Positions 10,101 to 17,537 of a stretch of DNA of 64,000 nucleotides are shown here, piece after piece (the stretch's first letter is position 1; the number at the start of each line of letters is the position of its first letter). The stretch spans positions 1-64,000 of the forward strand of contig JAPXSS010000002.1 of NCBI GenBank assembly GCA_033812955.1, read 5' to 3'. Under the pieces are notes generated by a model. It was not told where the DNA came from, did no database searches, and saw only the letters and a list, made by a program, of their open reading frames with translations. The translations under genes and the position numbers were made by a program. The DNA comes from JADGQM01 sp033812955 (GTDB taxonomy: Bacteria > Desulfobacterota > Syntrophobacteria > Syntrophobacterales > Syntrophobacteraceae).

Positions 10101-11573
10101 GACGGCATCCACCTCCATGGTGAATTCGGACCCCTGAATGGGTACGGGACGTCGCCGCCCGCTGGGGTCGGGTTCGCCGAGCTCCATCTTGATGCATTCG
10201 ATGGCCTTGACGCGCCCGTTCTCCCCAATGATGCGCGTGGGGAGCGTGAGAGTCAGGATCTCGATGCCTTCCTCATTGCATTCTTCGATCTCTTCCTCGT
10301 TCGCCGGCATTTCCTGGTAGCTTCGGCGATAGACGATGAAGGGCTTGGCTGAGCCCAGGCGTTTTGCACTGCGCACGGCGTCCATGGCCACGTTGCCGCC
10401 GCCCACGACCGCCACCCGGTCGCCCAGGCTGAGCTTTTCACCCAGGTTGAGACGACGCAGAAAGTCGGTACCCGGATAGACCCCTTCGAGGTTCTCCCCC
10501 TCAATGCCCAGTACCTTGCATTCATGTGCTCCGATGCTCAGGAAGAAGGCCTTGAAACCCTGCCCGCGGAGCTGGGCGATGGTCACGTCGCGGCCAATTT
10601 CGACGCCGGTCTTGAACTCCACGCCCATGTCGCGGATCACCTGAATTTCGGCTTCGATGATGTCCCGCGGCAGACGGTAGGAGGGAATGCCAACGGAGAG
10701 CATGCCGCCCAGCACCGGCAGTTTTTCGAAGACCGTCACCTGATAGCCTCCGAGAGCCAAATAGTAGGCACAGGTCAGACCTCCTGGTCCCGAGCCGATG
10801 ACTGCCACCTTTTCGTCACGCCTGACTTTGATTTCGGGCACATAGCGGGTTTCCGAGCGCAGATCGAGGTCGGCTACAAAGCGTTTGATAAAGTCAATGG
10901 CCACCGGTTCGTCTAGCTGCCCTCGCGTACAGGCCGTCTCACAAGGATGATGGCAGACCCGTCCGCAGATTGCCGGCAGCGGATTCTCTTCCTTAATGAG
11001 CTTCAAGGCTTCCAGGTACTTGCCCTGCGCCACCAGCGCCACGTAGCCCTGAACACTGATGTGGGCCGGGCAGATGGCCTTGCACGGGCTGGTCCCCTTC
11101 TTGTCGATGGCAAACGTGCCGGGAACCGCCTGGGGATAGCGCTTATAAGCCGCTTTACGGGAGGAGAGGCCCTCGTCGTATTCGTTCTTGAGCTGGATCG
11201 GGCAGACGGCGGCACATTCACCGCACCCCGTGCACTTATCCCGATCGATGAAGCGGGGCTGCTGCAGCACCGTTGCCTTGAAGCGGCCCGCCTCCCCTTG
11301 CAGGGACGAGAGCTCACTGAGAGTGAGCAGTTCGATATTGGGGTGGCTGGCACATTCGACCAGTTTGGGTGAGAGAATACACATGGAGCAGTCATTGGTG
11401 GGGAAGGTTTTGTCAAGCTGCGACATCACTCCACCGATGGCTGACGAGCGCTCCACAAGATGGACATAGTAGCCGGAATTGGCCAGGTCGAGGGCCGCCT
11501 GGACACCGGCAATGCCACCCCCAACCACCATTACCGCACCGGTTGATCGATCTAACGCGTTTCCTTCGTTCAT
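7104..11573 (-). CDS. hdrL: HdrL: giant HdrA with inserted NfnB/GltD-like NADPH domain
   Basis: A 1489-residue cytoplasmic flavoprotein. It begins like HdrA (GGGIAGVQAALDLA, then DCSMCILSPK with Cys, then CTGCGECAAVCP). At about residue 165 it carries an inserted GltD/NfnB module: a Cys-rich helical domain (CGRVCHHPCETACTRG), a FAD site near 255 (GSGPGGLTCAYYLA) and an NADPH site near 380 (VGGGNVAMDAVRSA). CVACGVCSECYMCVAACP follows near 620. The rest repeats HdrA: two further flavin-domain segments and C-terminal clusters CIGCALCEASCP and CKGCGVCAASCP. Similar proteins are called HdrL in sulfate reducers. It heads the operon and is probably the NADPH-linked bifurcating core. ATG 11573 follows GGAGTGAAGG. 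Confidence 0.88.
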   Translation of the reverse strand: MNEGNALDRSTGAVMVVGGGIAGVQAALDLANSGYYVHLVERSSAIGGVMSQLDKTFPTNDCSMCILSPKLVECASHPNIELLTLSELSSLQGEAGRFKATVLQQPRFIDRDKCTGCGECAAVCPIQLKNEYDEGLSSRKAAYKRYPQAVPGTFAIDKKGTSPCKAICPAHISVQGYVALVAQGKYLEALKLIKEENPLPAICGRVCHHPCETACTRGQLDEPVAIDFIKRFVADLDLRSETRYVPEIKVRRDEKVAVIGSGPGGLTCAYYLALGGYQVTVFEKLPVLGGMLSVGIPSYRLPRDIIEAEIQVIRDMGVEFKTGVEIGRDVTIAQLRGQGFKAFFLSIGAHECKVLGIEGENLEGVYPGTDFLRRLNLGEKLSLGDRVAVVGGGNVAMDAVRSAKRLGSAKPFIVYRRSYQEMPANEEEIEECNEEGIEILTLTLPTRIIGENGRVKAIECIKMELGEPDPSGRRRPVPIQGSEFTMEVDAVIPAIGQGSDWTCLTPECACTLSDWGTVRVDPLTLQTDDADIFAGGDAVTGPRTVIEAIAAGKQAAISIGRFIQGEDLKEGREKEWLAVQDVPTEGYDRIPREHMPRLEPHERLKDFSEVQLGFTEEQVLTEAARCVACGVCSECYMCVAACPAKAVAHKQQPVERVLDVGSVILAPGFKAFDPHVYDTYGYGRYPNVITSMEFERILSASGPFEGHLVRPSDKTEPKKIAWLQCVGSRDIQKGAHGYCSGVCCMYAIKEAVIAKEHAKEPLDTAIFFMDMRTYGKDFERYYDRARDEIGVRFVRSRIHSVEPAPHGSTDLVLTYADENGQIQSEVFDMVVLSVGLEISSDLNDLAGKLQIEVGESGFAETSAFAPVATSRAGVFVCGAFPGPKDIPYSVMEASAASAASAALLSDSRNTLTHEKTYPPEEELGDAEPRVGVFVCNCGINIGSVVNVPGVRDYAKTLPHVVYVADNLFTCSQDTQKLIREAIAEHRLNRVVVAACTPRTHEPLFQETIREAGLNRYLFELANIRDQDSWVHQAEPEKATDKAKDLVRMAVAKVTLLEPIQEVRLPMTQAALVVGGGIAGLNTALSLADQGFQTYVIEEKAELGGHGLKVKRTWSGDEVKPYIEKLRDQVTGHPQIEVLTGTKIKQVQGFVGQFTTTVESNGVDRDLQHGVAILATGAHSLTPDLYLYGQDERVTRWHELEDLFEKEPRRLQQAEAIAFIQCVGSREPERPYCSKICCTASVQQAIEYKTRNPDLDVYILYRDLRTYGLREELYKKARELGVLFIRFAQDEKPVVEKTSLGGKEKLRITIRDHILDRPIQLHVDYLNLATALIPKGLEELARAFKVPLNADGFFVEAHMKLRPVDFATDGVFVCGLAHYPKPIEESIAQAQAAAARAAMALAKPYVEAPPVVSVVDQDLCIGCALCEASCPFGAIRTQKVVGKGFRAETITASCKGCGVCAASCPQQAIDMMHFRGRQLVAAIRAGGARD

Positions 11574-12326
11574 GAACCTTCACTCCATCAACAAGCTACA
11601 AAGGTCACCCGGTAAAACCAGCAGGGTTGGCAGCGTCAACGCCTGAACGCCAAAGACTCCGCAAAACAAATCACCATCCCTCTTGCCGCCCGCATGCCAA
11701 ACGTCCACTTGGAGGTGCAACCTCCCCTCCTAGTCAGCAATGTTCCGCGGAAAGCTGCCGGGGGGATGTTCTCGAAAGTCAATAAGAAGCACTTAAACAT
11801 AACAGGGGATCGAATGGCTGTAACCGAAAGCACTCAGAGCGCAGGCAGGGGAAGAAACAAACTCAAGACATACCCAAGTTCAACTTCTACGTGGACATAC
11901 AAGAAGCTATCATCAGACCGCTGAATCGCAAGGAAGTAACCCTTCAGCGGCTTGAAGACTGGTCCCCTTTGAAACCGTCCCACTCTAAACCCAATGACAT
12001 TGCCACGTCAAGACTATTTTTGATAATTCTTTTCAGAGAGAATTTGAGCCTTGACACCCACTCTTCATCCTCGTAGCCTGCCTTGCCCTGAAGCCTTTTC
12101 CGTCGGCCAGTCATGTTCATTGCCATTGGATTCCAGCGGGTGCCCTGCGGGTTAGAACAATCGCTGTGGTCCTTGATGCCGATGCCATCCCGATAGGTTA
12201 TGGTTCCCCCCTGAAGAAGTCATGTGGCCGCACCAGGGATAAAACGGTGGCAGGACTTGCCTGGCTTGAGAGACCGCCGGTCCGCTCGATTGCTGGAGAC
12301 CACCCGGTGGAAAGAGGGTTTATGCG
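11574..12326. other. Intergenic region between divergent hdrL and histidine kinase
   Basis: About 750 bases between two divergent genes. Short open frames exist on both strands (for example 60 codons on minus at 11944-12126), but none has a convincing ribosome site or recognisable domain. It must hold the promoter of the 11.5-kb hdr/flx operon. I could not identify confident -35/-10 or -24/-12 elements. Confidence 0.5.
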
Positions 12327-13913
12327 ATGAGTTCTGGAACGCATTCAGATAAATGCCTGGTGTTGAACGCGGGGGTAGTGGCCTTGGGCTCCCGTTGTCT
12401 GTCCGTCATGAAAAACTTCCAGACCATGGATCCCTCGCGGCTGCGCCTCCGGCTGGTAGCGCTGGCGACCATTCAGAGATCGGTTTCGTGTGAGCAGTAC
12501 GCCCGGGAGCTCGGCATAGTAGTATATGAGGACTACCGGGATTTACTCTCGATTGAGTACCTGGATCTGGTCCTGGAACTGACCGGCGATGATGAGATCC
12601 TATGCGATATTGTCAGCCGGAAACGGCCTACCGTTGGGATTCTGGATCGCCAGGCTTCCATGCTGTTGCTTGACCTGGCTTTCTTCTACTCACAAGTGGA
12701 CCGGCGTGAGGCCGAGCTCACCCTGGCGACCTCGTTTGCTTCCAGCTTCCTTGAAGGCTCCCCTGATGGCGTGCTCGTCATCGACCGAGACTACCGCATC
12801 ATCAACTACAATAATTCACCTCTGATCCCGGGAAGTGAAGACAGCGAAGGGATCCTCGGCAGATATTGTTTCGAAGTGATGGACATGAACATCAGTCCCT
12901 GCGCCGGACTCGAAACCGGCTGTCCCGCCATCGAGACAAAGAGAGCCAGGAAGCAGACCCGCACCCTGCGCGAGGTCAAAGGTCCGAACGATACCACCCA
13001 ACTTCGCCAGGTTACCTGCTATCCCGTGGCCAACCAGTATGGCGAGGTCACTCAGTTTGTCGTGGCGATCCGGGACATGACCAAGGATCTCGGCGAAAGA
13101 ATCGAACAGCGTACCGAGGCTATCAAGAAGGATCTGGCCCGGGTGGTGCAGGAGGATCGCCTGACGTCCCTGGGACGCCTTGTGGCTTCGGTCTGCCACG
13201 AAATCAACAACCCCATCACGAGTATCGTAACCTTCACCAAACTGGTCCTGACCATGCTGCGGCGGGGTCCATTGGATGGTGAGGCGCTTGCCAATGCCGA
13301 GCGTTACCTGGACTTGTCTTTTCACGAAGCCATGCGTTGCGGCGGCATTGTCAAGAATCTGCTGACCTTCGCCCGGCCAAAGAGTGTGGAAGCCCAAAAG
13401 ATCGACCTCCCGGAGATGGTCGGCACTATTCTGCTGCTTACGGGACATCAGCTCGAACTGGCCAATGTCCGTTGCGAGGTGCAGCTCCCTCCTCCACCTT
13501 TTACTGCCTGGGGAGATTGTACCCAGATTCAACAATGCCTGCTGAACCTGATCTTCAATGCCATCGATGCTATGCCCCACGGCGGCACCATAACCATTTC
13601 CGGTACGGTTGACGAAGATGCCGATGCGGTCTGGCTGGCCGTTGCGGACACCGGGCAAGGCATCGAGCCCAAACACTTGCAGCGGATCTTCGAACCGTTC
13701 TTTTCAACCAAAACCGACGGTAAAGGTGTTGGCCTTGGGCTGTCGATGGTCTACGGCATCATTCATGAACATCACGGTGAGGTTGAAGTCGACAATGAGC
13801 CCGGCAAAGGTACGACCTTCAGGCTCAAACTGCCCAGAAACCCGATAGAGGGTCGGGAAGCCGTGCATGTCTCTGAAGATGCCTTTCCGGCATCATGGGC
13901 AGAGCGGTTATAG
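12327..13913 (+). CDS. Sensor histidine kinase with N-terminal Rossmann-like and PAS regions
   Basis: A 528-residue kinase with no transmembrane helix, so probably cytoplasmic. Residues 1-135 (starting LVLNAGVVALGSRCLSVMK) look like a Rossmann-type small-domain sensor rather than a PAS. Residues 145-265 form a PAS-like domain (EGSPDGVLVIDRDYRIINY). HisKA follows with SVCHEINNPITS, phospho-accepting His 291. The ATPase domain ends with DTGQGIEPKH and GKGVGLGLSMVYG. It is followed after 53 bases by an NtrC-type regulator, its likely partner. The ligand sensed is unknown; cysteines in PAS (CAGLETGC) might bind a cofactor, but that is speculative. Confidence 0.9.
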   Translation: MSSGTHSDKCLVLNAGVVALGSRCLSVMKNFQTMDPSRLRLRLVALATIQRSVSCEQYARELGIVVYEDYRDLLSIEYLDLVLELTGDDEILCDIVSRKRPTVGILDRQASMLLLDLAFFYSQVDRREAELTLATSFASSFLEGSPDGVLVIDRDYRIINYNNSPLIPGSEDSEGILGRYCFEVMDMNISPCAGLETGCPAIETKRARKQTRTLREVKGPNDTTQLRQVTCYPVANQYGEVTQFVVAIRDMTKDLGERIEQRTEAIKKDLARVVQEDRLTSLGRLVASVCHEINNPITSIVTFTKLVLTMLRRGPLDGEALANAERYLDLSFHEAMRCGGIVKNLLTFARPKSVEAQKIDLPEMVGTILLLTGHQLELANVRCEVQLPPPPFTAWGDCTQIQQCLLNLIFNAIDAMPHGGTITISGTVDEDADAVWLAVADTGQGIEPKHLQRIFEPFFSTKTDGKGVGLGLSMVYGIIHEHHGEVEVDNEPGKGTTFRLKLPRNPIEGREAVHVSEDAFPASWAERL

Positions 13914-13966
13914 GTAAGGGTATCAAACCCCTCGGTCCCCCCGGTTGGGGAAGAAGGAGCCTCGCT

Positions 13967-15319
13967 ATGGCACTGGCAGTCAGGATTATGGTGGTTGACG
14001 ACGAGGAAACGATCTGTGAAGCGCTGAAAGCATGGTTCCTCAAGGATGGTCACCAGGTGGCAACCGCCCTTTCGGGGTCCGAGGCGCTTGGGTTGGTGCA
14101 GGACAGCCCCTGCGACATCTATATTATCGATGTAAAAATGCCTGGCATGGACGGCATTGAGCTCCTTTCGCGATTGAAGGAGCTTCATCCGGAGGCCCTG
14201 GTGATAATGATGACGGCCCACGGTACCATCGAGACGGCGGTGGAGGCGATGAAGCGTGGGGCTATGGACTACCTCTGCAAACCCTTTGACCCTGATGCCC
14301 TCTCACTGCTCATGGAGCGCATCCTGGCTCACAAGGCCCTGCGGGATGAGAACTTTGCCCTCAAGGAACAATTGAGCGAGCATCAGGAGGGATTCTTCGA
14401 TGTCTTCATCATCCACTCCGAACCCATGCGCCAGATTTTCACTACCATTGGGGAAGTGGCCCGTTCATCCGCCCCCATTTTCATCACCGGGGAAACCGGG
14501 GTTGGCAAGGAGATGGTGGCCAGGTCCATCCACCTGCAGAGTGAGCGGGCCAACGGCCCATTCCTGGCGGTCAATTGCGGTTCCTTGTCCGAATCCCTCC
14601 TCGAAAGTGAACTGTTCGGCCACGAAAAAGGAGCCTTCACGGGGGCGGTCAAGGCTCGGCGTGGGCGTCTGGAGATGGCCAATAACGGTACCCTGTTTCT
14701 TGATGAAGTGGGGGAAATTTCACTGAAAATGCAAGTCACCCTGCTGCGGGTTCTGGAAGAGAAGAGTTTTGTCAGGGTGGGGGGGAGCCAGCCTATTGGC
14801 ACGGATTTTCGCCTCATCAGCGCCACCCACCGGGATCTGCCTCCTTTGATCAGGGAAGGGCAGTTTCGCGAAGACTTTTTCTATCGCATCAATGTGATCA
14901 CCATCCATATTCCACCCCTGCGCGAACGGTTGGAAGACATCCCGGTACTGGCCGATCATTTTCTCAAACGCTACGTCGAAGAAACCGGCAAACACCTGGA
15001 GGGCTTTACCCAAAAGGCTCTGGGCCTCCTGTCCTCCTATCACTGGCCGGGTAACATCCGTGAGCTCAGAAATGTCATCGAGCGCGCGGTGGTCATCGCC
15101 AGGGGCCGGATGATCGGCGCGGAAGAGCTGACCTTTCTGAGTCCTACTGCCACGGTGTGCTCATTGGGCCCCATGACGCTGGAGGAGCTGGAAATCACCC
15201 ATATCAAGGCGACGCTCGACGCCTGCCGCGGAAACATCAGTCGGACCGCCAAACAGCTGGGGGTCGACCGGAGCACGTTGATGCGGAAAATGAAGCGCTA
15301 TCAATTGGCCCGCTCTTGA
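13967..15319 (+). CDS. NtrC-family sigma-54-dependent response regulator
   Basis: A 450-residue activator. Receiver domain 1-120 with acidic pocket VDDEE and phospho-acceptor Asp 55 (IIDVKMPG). AAA+ domain with Walker A GETGVGKE near 174, the sigma-54 contact loop GAFTGA, and Walker B LFLDEVGE. The C-terminal Fis-type HTH reads NISRTAKQLGVDRSTLMRK. ATG 13967 was chosen because AAGGAG lies 7 bases upstream; a longer in-frame reading back to 13895 overlaps the kinase and lacks this support. It should activate sigma-54 promoters on signal from the upstream kinase. Targets are not visible; hdrL next door is one candidate. Confidence 0.93.
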   Translation: MALAVRIMVVDDEETICEALKAWFLKDGHQVATALSGSEALGLVQDSPCDIYIIDVKMPGMDGIELLSRLKELHPEALVIMMTAHGTIETAVEAMKRGAMDYLCKPFDPDALSLLMERILAHKALRDENFALKEQLSEHQEGFFDVFIIHSEPMRQIFTTIGEVARSSAPIFITGETGVGKEMVARSIHLQSERANGPFLAVNCGSLSESLLESELFGHEKGAFTGAVKARRGRLEMANNGTLFLDEVGEISLKMQVTLLRVLEEKSFVRVGGSQPIGTDFRLISATHRDLPPLIREGQFREDFFYRINVITIHIPPLRERLEDIPVLADHFLKRYVEETGKHLEGFTQKALGLLSSYHWPGNIRELRNVIERAVVIARGRMIGAEELTFLSPTATVCSLGPMTLEELEITHIKATLDACRGNISRTAKQLGVDRSTLMRKMKRYQLARS

Positions 15320-15336
15320 ACGCGGGGTGACCACAC

Positions 15337-15897
15337 GTGCCGCGGAAACGAGTTCAGCCGTCAAACGAACGCCAGGTGGAAGTCATCCCGGTGGGGTCGG
15401 TGGATGCCCTGGCCGTTTCCATTGTGGCAGCGAACTTGCAAACCGTAATCGGGGTCAATGCCGATGCCCGGGCACCGCTCCCGGAGCCTGACCATGCGTT
15501 TCTTCCCGGCCGCAGGCAGTACACGGCCGGGAAAATTCTCACTAACCTGGAATCACTGACCGACAGCGCAAGGTTCAGACTGGGGGTTACGCAGGTCGAC
15601 CTTTGCACCCCGATTCTCGGGTTCGTCTACGGGGAATCTCAGCTTGGCGGCAAGGCCGCCGTGATCTCACTGTATCGCCTTGCCGATCAAAATCTCGAGC
15701 GGATGTATCTTCGAGCTGCCAAGATCGGCCTGCACGAAACCGGTCATCTCCTCGGGATCGGGCATTGTCGCACCCCGGATTGCCTGATGAATTTTGCCAG
15801 CAACCTCGCAAAGCTGGACATCATTCCTCTTAGGTTCTGCAGTGCGTGCGAATATGAAGTGGCCCGCAGCCTAAAGCACTGCTTCGGGTCCGGCTGA
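15337..15897 (+). CDS. Archaemetzincin-family zinc metalloprotease
   Basis: A 186-residue protein starting at GTG 15337 with GGGGTG upstream. It carries the full archaemetzincin signature: HETGHLLGIGHC (three His zinc ligands and the catalytic Glu), then CLM four residues after the Cys, then FCSAC for a second zinc site. Family members are about 180-200 residues, so it is complete. Archaemetzincins are widespread in archaea and patchy in bacteria. The substrate is unknown. It begins 17 bases after the NtrC-type regulator and may be cotranscribed with the two-component pair. Confidence 0.88.
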   Translation: MPRKRVQPSNERQVEVIPVGSVDALAVSIVAANLQTVIGVNADARAPLPEPDHAFLPGRRQYTAGKILTNLESLTDSARFRLGVTQVDLCTPILGFVYGESQLGGKAAVISLYRLADQNLERMYLRAAKIGLHETGHLLGIGHCRTPDCLMNFASNLAKLDIIPLRFCSACEYEVARSLKHCFGSG

Positions 15898-15970
15898 CCG
15901 GTGCTCCGCCTGCGCAGCTTGTGCGTAGGCTGGTGATGTTTGATCTTCCTGCTACCACCCCGAACACGAA

Positions 15971-16004
15971 AAGCACGAAGAAGTGCCGTCGCTTCTTCGT
16001 GCTT
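15971..16004. terminator. Bidirectional terminator-like hairpin
   Basis: A 13-bp perfect stem (AAGCACGAAGAAG / CTTCTTCGTGCTT) with an 8-base loop lies between the convergent archaemetzincin and GcvH-like genes. The T-tract is weak on both sides, so termination is likely but not certain. Confidence 0.6.
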
Positions 16005-16070
16005 CTTCTGGTGAAAGAGGCAGTTTGATTCCGGGCAGCCTGCGGATACTGTCCCCATCAGGGGACGTGG

Positions 16071-16976
16071 TTAGCGCAGAAATTCCTGAACCAACCGATC
16101 CCATCCGATTTCCGGAACTGTGCCGTAGATATCTCGGAGTGCCTCACCACCTGAAGGAACCAGTGGATAGCGGGGATCTCCTCCCAAGACGGTATCCAGA
16201 CGTGCCGCCTCATCGTCGATCCAGGCAAGGCCCTCGGTATCGAAAAAGAGGTTCTTGAGGTTGGTGCGAAGATTTGTGGGCTGGATCACCATCAACCACC
16301 CGTCCCCGTAAGGGGCATTGTTCGCCTCGGTGGCGGTTCTCTTCACCTTTTGATTGATGGCTACCACTTTCCCGTCAATGGGGCTCAGCGTCGCCGCTTC
16401 TTTGCCCGACCGCTTGAGAACTGCAGAAGGGCGGTTCTGACCGACGGTCGCTCCGAGCCCTGGGACTTCGATCTCGTCCTGAGGTCCCAAAAGTCGCAGC
16501 GCGAAATCGTCGATCCCCACCCGCACCCGGCCGCCGTACTCCACGCGCGCCCAGGCATGTCCATGGTGGTAATAGTGATCTCTGGCAACGTCAAAACCGG
16601 AGGTTCGGTCAACTCTGGGGGGTCTCAGCGTAGGCGTGAAGCTGGTGTCTTCGAGCATCTGATCAAAGGGACACTTGGCACAGTTGTAAGCGTATGAGCA
16701 CAAGCCGTAGGCAATGCGTCCGCTGAGCATGTGGCGACACTTGCCCTTATGCATCATCATCATCATTCTTGGGGAACGCTCGTCCGCCTGCCCCATAGTC
16801 TTGCGCTGATCTTCAAACTTGGCCAGGATCCGCTGGTCCATGGTACAGCCCAGGCAGTCGAAGGCATTGATGCATTTGGTGGGTTTGATCACGCCAGCCT
16901 GACCCCACACGCACTGGTCATTGGCCATCGCAAAAACTACCGGTTGCCGCGTTTGCTTTCGATCTTTTTCTACCAT
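16071..16976 (-). CDS. Glycine-cleavage-H-like protein with Cys-rich N-terminal domain
   Basis: A 301-residue protein. The N-terminal half is Cys-rich (CINAFDCLGCTMDQR, GKCRHMLSG, CSYAYNCAKCPFD) and probably binds a metal or cluster. Residues about 135-220 form a biotinyl/lipoyl-like GcvH domain (HGHAWARVEYGGRVRVGIDD). The lysine expected for lipoylation is not cleanly aligned: the region reads KRSGKEAATLSP, one residue off GcvH spacing, so lipoylation is doubtful. ATG 16976 follows GGGAGGAA. Other glycine cleavage genes are not nearby. A run of five Met comes from a short ATG repeat. Function unknown; a carrier or scaffold role is a guess. Confidence 0.75.
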   Translation of the reverse strand: MVEKDRKQTRQPVVFAMANDQCVWGQAGVIKPTKCINAFDCLGCTMDQRILAKFEDQRKTMGQADERSPRMMMMMHKGKCRHMLSGRIAYGLCSYAYNCAKCPFDQMLEDTSFTPTLRPPRVDRTSGFDVARDHYYHHGHAWARVEYGGRVRVGIDDFALRLLGPQDEIEVPGLGATVGQNRPSAVLKRSGKEAATLSPIDGKVVAINQKVKRTATEANNAPYGDGWLMVIQPTNLRTNLKNLFFDTEGLAWIDDEAARLDTVLGGDPRYPLVPSGGEALRDIYGTVPEIGWDRLVQEFLR

Positions 16977-17537
16977 GACATTCCTCCCGCTGTTATGAGT
17001 ATCCACGAAATGGATCTGAATCCCCCCTTCAACCGCTTCTAGCATTGCTGTTGCGGGAAGATAGAGCAGGATTCAGACCAACGAGCACAAGAAAGCAAAA
17101 TATTATTCTAACCGATTGGAATTGTATGATATTATATCCATGGATACCCGGCCGGCCGGGCCTGGGTTCGGGTGTGTAAAAAACAGAAGAATGGTGTAAA
17201 ATGCATCAGCGGTTTGATGGCCCAATAAATAGCCAATATTAACAAACTATTATGAGTGTGTGGCGTTCGGCCTCATGATGGTGTGTTTTGCAGCACATTA
17301 ATATCGGCTCCAACAAGGTTATGAATCAAAAGGAGTATCGGATGTTCTCCCATGCCATTGGTGTATCCAGGAAAGTATCCGCAAGGGAGAGGAGGGAGTG
17401 AGCCATCTGTGCCGGATCAATCTTCTCCGGTGCTTATGAGCTTGTTGTGCGATATAAGAGGAATCTAACGGGTGCTCAGCGCATTATTGGATGCACTGAG
17501 CAAATGGTGAATTCAAGGAACGGAGGCTGGACAACCG
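16977..17537. other. Intergenic region upstream of ftsH
   Basis: About 560 bases between two divergent genes. The stretch 17100-17300 is AT-rich compared with the surrounding coding sequence and probably contains the ftsH promoter. No heat-shock element, tRNA or small ORF is convincing. Confidence 0.5.

Noticed and set aside
9024..10352. 442-codon plus-strand open frame opposite hdrL
   Set aside because: Antisense shadow of the GltD/HdrA-like coding sequence.
11944..12126. 60-codon minus-strand frame upstream of the first kinase
   Set aside because: No ribosome site, no recognisable domain and no support from neighbours.
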